Shown piece after piece: positions 1 through 6,492 of a DNA stretch of 6,492 nt. The DNA comes from Candidatus Sumerlaeota bacterium (lineage in GTDB: Bacteria; Sumerlaeota; Sumerlaeia; JADFCT01), in assembly GCA_026398575.1 (NCBI GenBank), contig JAPLSP010000018.1:1-6492 (forward strand), given 5' to 3'. A program made the translations under genes and the position numbers. How positions within the stretch are numbered: position 1 is the stretch's first letter; each line of letters opens with the position of its first letter. The notes under the pieces are model-generated. The model was not told the DNA's origin, did not search any database, and saw only the letters and a list, made by a program, of their open reading frames with translations.

Positions 1-45
1 ACTCCAAAAGCTGGCGCCATTCGATTCCGCATTAATCTCTTTCCG

Positions 46-2382
46 CTATTTTCCACTCAGGTCCTGCTCTTTCTTTTTCAAGAGGGCCGCCTGGACTTTG
101 TCGCGCAACGTTTCGACACGGAAAGGTTTTTGAACAAAGCCGGTCAGGCCTTTGCCGGCAAAACGCGCGACGGCTTCCTGCTGGGAAAAACCGCTCATCA
201 GCAGCACGCAGACGTCCGGCGCCAGCCGCCGCAGTTCGCGAAACGTTTCTTCTCCGTCCAGGCGCGGCATGGTCAAATCCAAAAGCACTATCGTGAACTG
301 CCCGCCTTCCTTCTCAAACAGCTCGAGTCCTTCCTGGCCGTCATTGGCAAGGACGATTTCCATGCCAAAGGATGCGAGCATCTGTTGCGCCGTCACGCGC
401 ACGGTCTCCTCATCGTCAATAACGAGCGCCTTGCCCTGGCAGCGCCATCCTACGGCAGCGGGGGATTCCGGCTGATGCTCATCGGCCGGTCCCGTCTGCG
501 CGGGCATGAGGAACTTGAACGTTGTGCCGCGGCCTTCCTCGCTATAGACCTTGAGCGCCCCTTTGTGGCCGCGCACGATGCCCAAGACGGCAGCCAGGCC
601 CAATCCGCGCCCGGTAAATTTCGTGGTGTAAAAAGGCTCGAAGATTTTTGCTTTAACCTCCGCGCTCATGCCGCAGCCATCATCGCTGACTTCCAGATAC
701 GCATATTCCCCTTCCGGCAAATCCGGCGACAGATAGGTTTCGGCCAGATAGGCGCGGTCCGCATGCATGACGCCGGTGGAGACCAGGATCACGCCGTTGC
801 GGTCGCCAATGGCCTCCGAAGCGTTGATGACCAGGTTCATGATCACCTGGCGCAATTGGGTTGGATCGGCCAAGACCGCCGGAATGCCGCGCCCCAAACT
901 GAACTTGAGCGACGACTTCTTCGAGATGGAGACTTGGAGCAGCTGCACGGTTTCTTCGACGACGGCGCTGATATCCAGGCGCCGGATGAGGAACTGCCCC
1001 TTGCCCGAGTACGCGAGCATCTGCGAGCACAAGTCGGCGGCGCGCGCCGATGCTTTTTCGATCTGATCAATATAGATATGCAGCGGCGAACTTGCGGGCA
1101 GGTCCATCCGGGCCAGGCTGGCGTTGCCCATGATCCCCGTAAGCAGGTTGTTGAAGTCATGGGCGATGCCGCCGGCCAGCACGCCCAGGCTTTCCAGCTT
1201 GGCCGTGGCCTGAATCTTGCGCTCGATCATGCGCCGTTCGACTTCGGCGCGCTTGCGCTCCGAGATGTCGCGCGCAAAAGCAAAGTTGTATTCCTTGCCG
1301 CCGTATTGCAGATAATTAGTGGTCATCTCGACGGGAATCGCTTGTCCATTCTTCGCCAGCTGGCACGTCTCGAACGTCAGCGTCCCGCGCTCCTTCAATT
1401 CCTGCCAATGGCCGGGCCAGCGCTCTTTCGAAAAATCCGGATCAATATCATGGACCTTCATCTGCAGCATCTCGTCGCGCGTATAGCCCAGCATTTGACA
1501 CGCTCGATGATTCACGTATAGGAAGCGGGCGTCGAGCCCAACCCAGAAGGCGCTGTCGGAGGAATTTTCGATGGAGAACTGCATGAGCTTCAGATTTTCT
1601 TCGGTCTGATTGCGCTCTTCTTCGCGTTCGTACAGCGTCTGGGCCATCTCGTCCAGGGCGCCGGCCAGATACCCCAGCTCATCCTGCCGCGCCACGCGCA
1701 AACGAACGCCCAGCTGGCCTTGCGCCACGCGCCGGGTAAACTCCGCCATCTGATGGATCGGCTGCACATAATGCCCGCTCAGCCATATCAGCAGCGCGCC
1801 TCCCAGAAAAAGGCTGATGAGAAGGCTGATGCCCGCGTATTGAAGAAAGAGGGCGCGTTCATGAAACATCTGTTGGGTGGGAACCGACAAGACAATCAGC
1901 CAGTTCCACTGCGAAAAGGTGTCAAAGCAAAAAAAGCGCTGGATGCCTTTGTATTCATCCTCCAGCGAGCCATGCTTGTCTTCAATCATCCGATCCAGGC
2001 ACGCCAGCTCTTCGATCGAGCCTTTCGGCCCGGCGGCGCGGACTGAATCGGACGTCAGCGCTTCGAGCAGGATTTTCCTGGCCGGAGTATCAATCACAAT
2101 AATCCGGCCAAAGCTGCGCGCCTTGTGATGAGCAAGATTCTCCAGCAAATCCGCCTGCGTTTTGCGCACATAGACGTCCACGCCGTCCAGGGCGTTATCC
2201 TGAAGGACCTTGTGCGCCGCGCGAACGTCGCTGATCAGATCGCTCACGGCTTCATTCAATAGTTTCTTGTTCAAGTCGTAAGTGGTATAGTTGATGGCCA
2301 TGAGACCGGCGGCCACCAGCAACGCCGCCACCAGCGTCAGGATGCTCATAAACGCCAGGTTGATTTTGGTCCGCAGCTCCAT
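46..2382 (-). CDS. Hybrid sensor histidine kinase (periplasmic sensor-HAMP-PAS-HisKA-HATPase-REC)
   Basis: A 778-residue inner-membrane hybrid kinase. Membrane segments lie at about residues 8-30 and 180-201. They flank a periplasmic domain of about 145 residues that looks Cache-like (ending in NWLIVLSVP). A HAMP linker follows (about 202-255), then a PAS domain (about 265-378, ending in the usual FARDISERK). The HisKA domain carries the phospho-acceptor H408 in GGIAHDFNN. The ATPase domain has the N box around N516 and N520, the G1 box DDGCGM (567-572), the F box FEPFYTTK (581-588) and the G2 box GRGLGL (591-596). The C-terminal receiver (about 650-768) has acidic pair D656/D657, acceptor D702, S730 and K752, so all catalytic residues look intact. 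The start is well supported: AAAGGA sits about 7 nt upstream of ATG. It follows the binding-protein gene by 10 bp, so the two are probably co-transcribed. There is no DNA-binding output domain. The ligand and the downstream partner are unknown. Confidence 0.96.
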   Translation of the reverse strand: MELRTKINLAFMSILTLVAALLVAAGLMAINYTTYDLNKKLLNEAVSDLISDVRAAHKVLQDNALDGVDVYVRKTQADLLENLAHHKARSFGRIIVIDTPARKILLEALTSDSVRAAGPKGSIEELACLDRMIEDKHGSLEDEYKGIQRFFCFDTFSQWNWLIVLSVPTQQMFHERALFLQYAGISLLISLFLGGALLIWLSGHYVQPIHQMAEFTRRVAQGQLGVRLRVARQDELGYLAGALDEMAQTLYEREEERNQTEENLKLMQFSIENSSDSAFWVGLDARFLYVNHRACQMLGYTRDEMLQMKVHDIDPDFSKERWPGHWQELKERGTLTFETCQLAKNGQAIPVEMTTNYLQYGGKEYNFAFARDISERKRAEVERRMIERKIQATAKLESLGVLAGGIAHDFNNLLTGIMGNASLARMDLPASSPLHIYIDQIEKASARAADLCSQMLAYSGKGQFLIRRLDISAVVEETVQLLQVSISKKSSLKFSLGRGIPAVLADPTQLRQVIMNLVINASEAIGDRNGVILVSTGVMHADRAYLAETYLSPDLPEGEYAYLEVSDDGCGMSAEVKAKIFEPFYTTKFTGRGLGLAAVLGIVRGHKGALKVYSEEGRGTTFKFLMPAQTGPADEHQPESPAAVGWRCQGKALVIDDEETVRVTAQQMLASFGMEIVLANDGQEGLELFEKEGGQFTIVLLDLTMPRLDGEETFRELRRLAPDVCVLLMSGFSQQEAVARFAGKGLTGFVQKPFRVETLRDKVQAALLKKKEQDLSGK

Positions 2383-2392
2383 ACGCTGTCCT

Positions 2393-3583
2393 TTAGAGCG
2401 TCTTGCCTGGTATTCCAGGTTCTTTCGCCATTCCTTGCTTCAGCGGAACGCCATAGGCTTCTTGTCCGATCACATGGGCCTCTTTGAGAACCGATAGCGG
2501 AAAGACAATGCCGGCGGGCTTGGCCATCTTGAGATTGACGATTAATTTAATTCGTGAATTCTTCGCTACGGGCAAATCCGCCGGATGCGCGCCGTCCAGA
2601 ATCTTCAACGCCGTCCGCGCAGCGTAAATACCATGTTCCTCCAGCGACTTCTCAATCACCACGGCAACGTAGCGTTCCATGCCCGGTTGATTCCCCCCTG
2701 TCGGGATGCGGGTGTTTTCCGCCAGGAATTTTTCAGCGTCCGCCGGATCGAATTTCGTGATGCCCGCGCAATTATTGAAATACAGAATATCCACCTCATT
2801 CTGTATTTTCAAGAACTGAGTTTTGAACTCCTCCATATTTTTCACCAGCGCCATTTTCATCTGTCCGTTGAAAAAATGACGGTTGAGATAATCCGCATCC
2901 TTACGCTCCGTCTCGACGTCGCCGCCAATGAATCCGAAGCGGCTGCCGCGGGAAAAGCGCCGCAACAGGCTCTGCAGCTCTTCAATCATTTCCACTTCGA
3001 TCATGCCCGTCACGTTCTTGCATGGATAACCATATATCGAGGCGTCCCAATTGACGCCGCAGAATACGACCGGCAATCCCGTGTTTTTCAGGAAGGGAAC
3101 GACCAGATACTTCTGCGCGTTGTCGTCGGCGGCAATGACGACGTCCGGTTTGAATTCATCCATCGCCGCCTTGGCCCGGATTCCCGCCTGGCGGCCATAT
3201 TCCTCCGAATCGTTGCGCTTGGCATCCATGTGGAACAATTTCAGGTTCACCCCTGTTCCTTCCAACGCCATGCGCGCGCCTCTGACCTTGTCGTCGGCGC
3301 CTTGATATCCTTCGTGATACGAGCAGACCATGAGGATTTTTTTGCCTGCATAAGCGCCCTTGCGGCTTTGCAGCGCCCATTGCCCCGCAGACGTTGTTGG
3401 GGCTTGCGCGCTGGACGATCTCGCCGGCGCCGTGGATCGCTCTTCAGAGGACGGCCCGGTCTGCGCCGCCAAAACCCCAGCGGGAACAACCAGGCAAATC
3501 CACGCCAGCCAGAGCAAGGCCCTCCGCTGCAAAAATCCGGCGTCCGGGCGCCTGCCGGGGAACTCGGTTATCCATGGCGTCAT
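2393..3583 (-). CDS. ABC transporter substrate-binding protein (ABC_sub_bind / COG2984 type), orphan
   Basis: Encodes a 396-residue exported periplasmic binding protein from the chosen ATG. The N-terminus has an arginine-containing n-region (QRR at 19-21), a hydrophobic core (about 22-38) and a likely signal-peptidase I site after VLA39. A Ser/Pro/Ala-rich linker (about 43-70) leads to the folded domain. That domain has family-typical stretches: KILMVCSYHEGYQG (82-95), PDVVIAADDNAQKYLV (146-161), GLPVVFCGVNWDA (169-181), NVTGMIEVEM (190-199) and near the C-terminus ARTALKILDG (322-331) and LIVNLKMAKPAGIVFP (347-362). A tail of about 25 residues follows. In-frame ATGs also exist at 3628 and 3679; none has a good ribosome binding site, and 3583 was chosen because it gives a normal signal peptide. 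The gene precedes the kinase by 10 bp. No permease or ATPase gene lies in the window, so a receptor role for the kinase is an inference. The ligand cannot be read from the sequence. Confidence 0.9.
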   Translation of the reverse strand: MTPWITEFPGRRPDAGFLQRRALLWLAWICLVVPAGVLAAQTGPSSEERSTAPARSSSAQAPTTSAGQWALQSRKGAYAGKKILMVCSYHEGYQGADDKVRGARMALEGTGVNLKLFHMDAKRNDSEEYGRQAGIRAKAAMDEFKPDVVIAADDNAQKYLVVPFLKNTGLPVVFCGVNWDASIYGYPCKNVTGMIEVEMIEELQSLLRRFSRGSRFGFIGGDVETERKDADYLNRHFFNGQMKMALVKNMEEFKTQFLKIQNEVDILYFNNCAGITKFDPADAEKFLAENTRIPTGGNQPGMERYVAVVIEKSLEEHGIYAARTALKILDGAHPADLPVAKNSRIKLIVNLKMAKPAGIVFPLSVLKEAHVIGQEAYGVPLKQGMAKEPGIPGKTL

Positions 3584-3776
3584 TGAAATGGCAATCTTGA
3601 AGCCTGTATGATTTATATTCTGGCGCATTCCAAAAATGATCTTAGCAAAAATGGAGGCGCAGGCGCCACAGGAAAACATGCCAGGACTCTTGCGCCGGTT
3701 GTATTTGCCCTTGCGCGCGCCCGGCGCCGAAGCCTAGATTGGCATTTTGGAGAATAGGAATAGAGGCGCCCCTGCA
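3584..3776. promoter_or_regulatory. Divergent intergenic region between the SBP-kinase operon and the deacetylase-like gene
   Basis: This 193-bp stretch must hold the promoters of both outward-facing units, unless the binding protein starts at an upstream ATG (3628 or 3679). The part nearest the binding-protein gene is AT-rich and contains a TATAAAT-like word around 3610-3618 on the minus strand, but no good -35 hexamer at normal spacing. The part nearest the plus-strand gene is very GC-rich, with several copies of the palindrome GGCGCC (near 3662, 3723 and 3765). GAGG at 3763-3766 is a possible ribosome binding site for the plus-strand gene. No operator with clear dyad symmetry stands out, and no specific promoter is assigned. 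Confidence 0.4.
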
Positions 3777-5588
3777 ATGTCCCTTCCCGACCGATTAACG
3801 GTGATCACGCACCGCTACGCCGGCACGGCGATGGATCAGGTGTTGCTGGACGCCGCCTCGTTTTACGGTATCAATTCCGAAACGCTCGATATGGACGTGG
3901 TTTCGCTGCGCGAGGCGCTCAAGGCCCTGGCTTCGCAGGCCCGTCCCTGCGCCGCCATTGCCGCCTCGACCCTGGTTCATCTGCAGCGGGACGACCGCCT
4001 GCGTCTGAAGCGATACTTCGAGCGCACGGAGCACTCGATCCTGCTGATTCATTCCATTCACGCCCAGGTGGCGCGCGGCATGGAATGGCTCGAGGAATTC
4101 CTCGACGCCGAGATCGCGCTGATCCCGACGCCGGCCGATCGTCCTCTCCCCTGCTGCTTTACGCGCAAACGCCCGGAGTGGACCGGGCCGCTGACGGGCG
4201 CCGCCATTGGGAAAACAGATCCGGCGCGCGACGCCTCGTTGATCGTCAAGCGCCGCGAAGCGCTGCCGTTCGCCATCCTGACTCCCGGGGCGCCCAAAAC
4301 CGGCGGTGAGATGATCTTCGGCCATTGCCGCCTGGGCGACGGATCGGTTTACATCCTGTGCGCGCCGCCGCCGGACGCCGGCGACGCCGGCGCCGGGCTG
4401 GCCGCCTGGCTGACGCCCGCGCGCGTCACGCGCCTGCTGCCGGCAATGGTGTTCCTGCGCGGCGTCTTCGGCGCTTCGTGCTGGACGCATCCGCGACCGC
4501 GCGCCGCATTCATCTGGAGCGACGCCCGTTTGACCCCGCGGCCTCACGACGTGGAACTGCGCGCCGTGGCCGAGGCCGCGCTCATTCACGAGCAACACGT
4601 GGTCCTGGCGGTTCCTCCGCGCGAATACGCCCGGTTCGATCCGGTGGCGGCCAAGCTGCTGCGCCAATACTTGAATCATCTTTCCGTGGCGCCTTATGGC
4701 AACGACGGCCAGCTGTGCGAGCTCGAAACATCCAGCAGCCTTGCGCCCCAGGGCGTCGCGCCCGCCGCGCAGGCCATGCGGCGCATGACGGAATTCGGCC
4801 AGCGGGCCAAAGCCATCTGGAGCAAAGTCATGGTCGCCCCCGGCGAACGATGGCATCCTTCGCAGGCGCGCGATTTGCAGCGCTATGGCTTTCGGATGTT
4901 GCTGGGCCAGCCGGCGACGCGGCCCGAGCGCTCGCCCTTCAAGGCGCACGAAGGCTTGGAACCGGCCTCGCTCGATGCGGCCGCCGCCGAAGAGTATGGC
5001 GCCGAACCGCCGATTCCCATCCTCCCGATCCTGCAGGGGGAAGGCGCCGAGCAGGCCGTGATCAACGCGTTTCTCGGGCGCCCCATCCTGCTGGCGCTGC
5101 GGCCCGAATGGTTCGGCGCCGCGGAGACAGGCGCGGCCCCGTCGCTGATGGATCAAATGGCTTCGCTCGATTTCAAGCCGGTCTGGGCCGATCTGGACAA
5201 GATTTCGCAATCGCTTTATATGACGCGCCGGTGCCTGACGTGGGGAACCGGCGGCGCCGTAACCGAGGTGCGCATGTTTGCCAGCGAAGTCATCGTCGAA
5301 GGCATCAACCTGTCGCAGGAGCAGGTGGAAGTCATCCCGCCGCATTCGCCGCTGTGCGGCATGGAGCGCGTGCGCCTCGAAGGCGCCTTGGAAGGCAAAT
5401 GGCTTGCCTGCCAGGCCGGCCGGTTGATGTATGAAATTCTCGGGCAGACCGCGTTGCGGGTTTGTTTGCGGCGTGAAATTCCCAACCTGAATGAAATCCC
5501 TCTGGGCGGTCCGCGCCTGGGTCTGCTCGGCCACGCCTCGCGCCTCCTGGGAAGCCTGACCCAGCGGTTCCGCCGTACGGCTACATAA
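3777..5588 (+). CDS. Large NodB/polysaccharide-deacetylase-like protein with degenerate metal site
   Basis: Encodes 603 residues without signal peptide or membrane segment, so probably cytoplasmic. The ATG at 3777 has GAGG about 10 nt upstream; an in-frame TTG at 3747 would add ten residues and is less likely. Residues 1-115 look like an alpha/beta domain. Residues 220-445 follow the order of motifs I recall for uncharacterised NodB-fold proteins: FLRGVFGASCW (226-236), the strand AAFIWSDARL (243-252) where such proteins usually have IDDP, APYGNDG (305-311) where HGxDH is usual, and KVMVAPGERW (350-359) where VMVFPQG is usual. FLGRPILLALRPEW (432-445) falls where a His-His pair is usual. A beta-rich C-terminal part (about 485-565) follows. 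The aligned metal ligands thus appear changed, suggesting a binding or scaffold protein instead of an active hydrolase. Divergent from the kinase operon. The coding call is firm; the family assignment is from memory and moderate. Confidence 0.85.
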   Translation: MSLPDRLTVITHRYAGTAMDQVLLDAASFYGINSETLDMDVVSLREALKALASQARPCAAIAASTLVHLQRDDRLRLKRYFERTEHSILLIHSIHAQVARGMEWLEEFLDAEIALIPTPADRPLPCCFTRKRPEWTGPLTGAAIGKTDPARDASLIVKRREALPFAILTPGAPKTGGEMIFGHCRLGDGSVYILCAPPPDAGDAGAGLAAWLTPARVTRLLPAMVFLRGVFGASCWTHPRPRAAFIWSDARLTPRPHDVELRAVAEAALIHEQHVVLAVPPREYARFDPVAAKLLRQYLNHLSVAPYGNDGQLCELETSSSLAPQGVAPAAQAMRRMTEFGQRAKAIWSKVMVAPGERWHPSQARDLQRYGFRMLLGQPATRPERSPFKAHEGLEPASLDAAAAEEYGAEPPIPILPILQGEGAEQAVINAFLGRPILLALRPEWFGAAETGAAPSLMDQMASLDFKPVWADLDKISQSLYMTRRCLTWGTGGAVTEVRMFASEVIVEGINLSQEQVEVIPPHSPLCGMERVRLEGALEGKWLACQAGRLMYEILGQTALRVCLRREIPNLNEIPLGGPRLGLLGHASRLLGSLTQRFRRTAT

Positions 5589-5709
5589 TGTAAAATGAAA
5601 ATGAGAAATGTAAAATGACAATCCATCCCGGCGACAGCATTACTCAGCCCTGCATCCTATGCCTGCTGCGCGCGGTCTCATTTTCAATTTCTCATTTTAC
5701 ATTTTACAT
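5588..5709. repeat. AT-rich inverted repeat with heptamer-built arms (MITE-like or palindromic repeat)
   Basis: Two AT-rich arms (about 5588-5619 and 5678-5709) face each other across a roughly 58-bp GC-richer core. Read from the outside inwards, both begin ATGTAAAATG and continue through AAAATGAGAAAT to AAAATGA. Over about 31 bases they differ by one indel and one two-base swap. The reverse complement of the right arm divides exactly into seven-base units: ATGTAAA, ATGTAAA, ATGAGAA, ATTGAAA, then ATGAGA. The composition is unlike the surrounding genes. The left arm starts on the last base of the TAA stop of the plus-strand gene. It could be a dispersed palindromic repeat, a small non-autonomous element, or a long-loop convergent terminator. 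No target-site duplication is obvious. Confidence 0.7.
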
Positions 5710-5797
5710 GGATAACATAGCCATAAGGTGGCCGAAGCTGCATCCCAAAAGATCTACGCAAAACCCGGAGAACATCTAATCTAAAACCTTAATGAGG
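5710..5797. other. Remainder of the convergent intergenic spacer
   Basis: No gene is visible here. Immediately after the stop of the minus-strand ferritin-like gene there is a small perfect 5-bp stem (AACCT/AGGTT, 5785-5799) followed on the minus strand by TTTT. It is too short and GC-poor to be called a confident intrinsic terminator, though its position is right for one. Confidence 0.3.
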
Positions 5798-6244
5798 TTA
5801 AGCGCCTTGCGCCGCGCCGCCGTATTTCTCCCGCAGGCGCCGCAGGGATTTTTCGTGTTCCTGTTCCATCTTTTCAAGGTATTGAAAAAACGCCTTGAGG
5901 ACTGATTCGCTGACACGCTCGCTTGCTTGCCGATAGCGTTCGGCTGCTGCATTCTCCCCGCGGATGCCATAGTCCAGCACCGCCAGGCAATCGGCGCCTG
6001 AAATTTGACTCGTCGGTTCAAGGTCCGACGGTTGAACCGCATAGGTGAAGATCTTCTCGCTGGAGTAAAGCATGTATTTTTTCAAGAGATCCGCATAATG
6101 CTGGTCTTCGGCTTGGGCGAGGTGAGTCAGCAACGCCGCGACATCAGACTTGTCGCACACTTCTGCCCATGTTCGGTATATGGCCGCTTCTATAATTTCA
6201 GTTTTCATGGCCAATTCCAAAATATCGCGAATCATCTTATACAT
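5798..6244 (-). CDS. Ferritin-like / rubrerythrin-like diiron-domain protein
   Basis: A 148-residue four-helix-bundle protein, presumably cytoplasmic. Helix 1 carries candidate ligands E16/E19 (KTEIIEAAIYR). Helix 2 has the ExxH motif E46-H49 (AEDQHYADLL). Helix 3 has E97 and E102 (RGENAAAERY). Helix 4 has a second ExxH, E127-H130 (KMEQEHEKSL). This Glu plus two ExxH pattern is the diiron site of rubrerythrin and related ferritin-like proteins, which act in peroxide reduction or iron handling. No rubredoxin domain is present: the only cysteines are C30 and C86, with no CxxC pair. It therefore matches the short erythrin-type proteins, not full rubrerythrin. The start is well supported: AAAGGAG lies 10 nt upstream of ATG. 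The gene appears monocistronic and converges on the deacetylase-like gene. The fold is confident; the enzymatic role is not resolved. Confidence 0.9.
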   Translation of the reverse strand: MYKMIRDILELAMKTEIIEAAIYRTWAEVCDKSDVAALLTHLAQAEDQHYADLLKKYMLYSSEKIFTYAVQPSDLEPTSQISGADCLAVLDYGIRGENAAAERYRQASERVSESVLKAFFQYLEKMEQEHEKSLRRLREKYGGAAQGA

Positions 6245-6251
6245 GGATCGG

Positions 6252-6261
6252 GGGCTCCTTT
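6252..6261 (-). promoter_or_regulatory. Shine-Dalgarno of the ferritin-like gene
   Basis: On the minus strand AAAGGAG lies in this interval, about 10 nt before the ATG at 6244. It is the strongest ribosome binding site in the window and favours the first ATG over the in-frame ATG three codons later. Confidence 0.7.
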
Positions 6262-6267
6262 GATTTG

Positions 6268-6296
6268 ATGATGCAAAGAGGCATAGAACTTTTCAA
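6268..6296 (-). promoter_or_regulatory. Possible sigma-70-type promoter for the ferritin-like gene
   Basis: On the minus strand TTGAAA (6291-6296; five of six to TTGACA) is followed after 17 bp by CATCAT (6268-6273; four of six to TATAAT). Transcription from it would start close to the AAAGGAG ribosome binding site and give a very short leader. It is a plausible match by spacing and position, but AT-rich intergenic DNA produces such matches by chance. Confidence 0.3.
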
Positions 6297-6492
6297 AATA
6301 AGTTCGTGTGGAAAGCTATCAATAATATCCGGCCGCAAACAATGGAAAAATAGTATGCCTTTAGCCGCGCAAAATGGGCACATAAAATTCTGTTCGGCAC
6401 AGGCAGCGAAGGCAAGGCGAAAACATCCTGCGGCGCGTGGATGACGCGGTAATGAACGAACAGGGATGACTCGATGGTAGTCTGGCAAGACA
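6297..6492. other. Non-coding or unassigned edge sequence
   Basis: No convincing gene or RNA is visible in these last 196 bases. A minus-strand open frame crosses them but starts at TTG (6488) or at an ATG (6383) without a ribosome binding site, and its composition is not protein-like apart from a CPFC motif. The base composition is more AT-rich than in the neighbouring genes. Confidence 0.4.

Noticed and set aside
130..1521. 463-codon plus-strand open frame opposite the kinase
   Set aside because: It lies antisense to intact HisKA, HATPase and receiver motifs and has shadow-like composition.
2585..3586. 333-codon plus-strand open frame opposite the binding protein
   Set aside because: It is antisense to a recognisable periplasmic binding protein, is Arg/His-rich and shows no domain.
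4325..5434. 369-codon plus-strand frame within the deacetylase-like gene
   Set aside because: It is extremely Arg/Ala/Gly-rich, as expected from an out-of-frame reading of GC-rich coding DNA.
3795..5621. 608-codon open frame on the minus strand covering the whole deacetylase-like gene
   Set aside because: It is rich in Arg, Gln, His and Gly with no recognisable motif. The opposite strand encodes a normally composed protein with family landmarks, and long antisense frames are expected in DNA with GC-rich third positions.
5588..5709. CRISPR array or intrinsic terminator
   Set aside because: The repeat units are seven bases without spacers, and the two arms are inverted, not direct. The long loop and missing T tract argue against a standard intrinsic terminator.
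6237..6488. 83-codon minus-strand frame upstream of the ferritin-like gene
   Set aside because: It begins with TTG, has no ribosome binding site and no protein-like segment in its first half. Only the CPFC portion is noted as a low-interest finding.

Overview
The window reads as chromosomal DNA of a Gram-negative-type, moderately GC-rich bacterium, probably an environmental and poorly sampled lineage. The evidence is a periplasmic binding protein with a signal peptide, a membrane hybrid histidine kinase, AAAGGA-type ribosome binding sites, and a large coding region whose product lacks a familiar name. Nothing fixes the phylum. There are no rRNA or tRNA genes, insertion sequences or CRISPR arrays.

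Layout: positions 46-3583 hold a two-gene minus-strand operon. It reads first an ABC_sub_bind-type periplasmic substrate-binding protein (2393-3583) and then, 10 bp downstream, a hybrid sensor histidine kinase with periplasmic sensor, HAMP, PAS, HisKA, HATPase and receiver domains (46-2382). A roughly 190-bp divergent intergenic region (3584-3776) separates it from a plus-strand 603-codon gene (3777-5588). That product resembles a large NodB/polysaccharide-deacetylase-like family, but the residues expected to bind metal look replaced. The next gap (5589-5797) lies between convergent genes and carries an AT-rich inverted repeat whose arms are built from ATGTAAA-like heptamers. It is followed by a minus-strand ferritin-like/rubrerythrin-like diiron protein (5798-6244) with a clear Shine-Dalgarno sequence. 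The last 248 bp hold only a possible promoter and no convincing gene.

How the genes work together: the binding protein and kinase are almost certainly co-transcribed and plausibly form one signalling unit, with a periplasmic ligand receptor feeding a phosphorelay. No permease, ATPase, Hpt protein or DNA-binding regulator is present, so the output lies elsewhere. The deacetylase-like protein and the ferritin-like protein show no functional link to this pair from sequence alone.

The most unusual items are the apparently inactivated deacetylase-like protein and the heptamer-built inverted repeat that abuts its stop codon. Both inferences rest on reading the sequence and on recollection of family motifs, with no database search.
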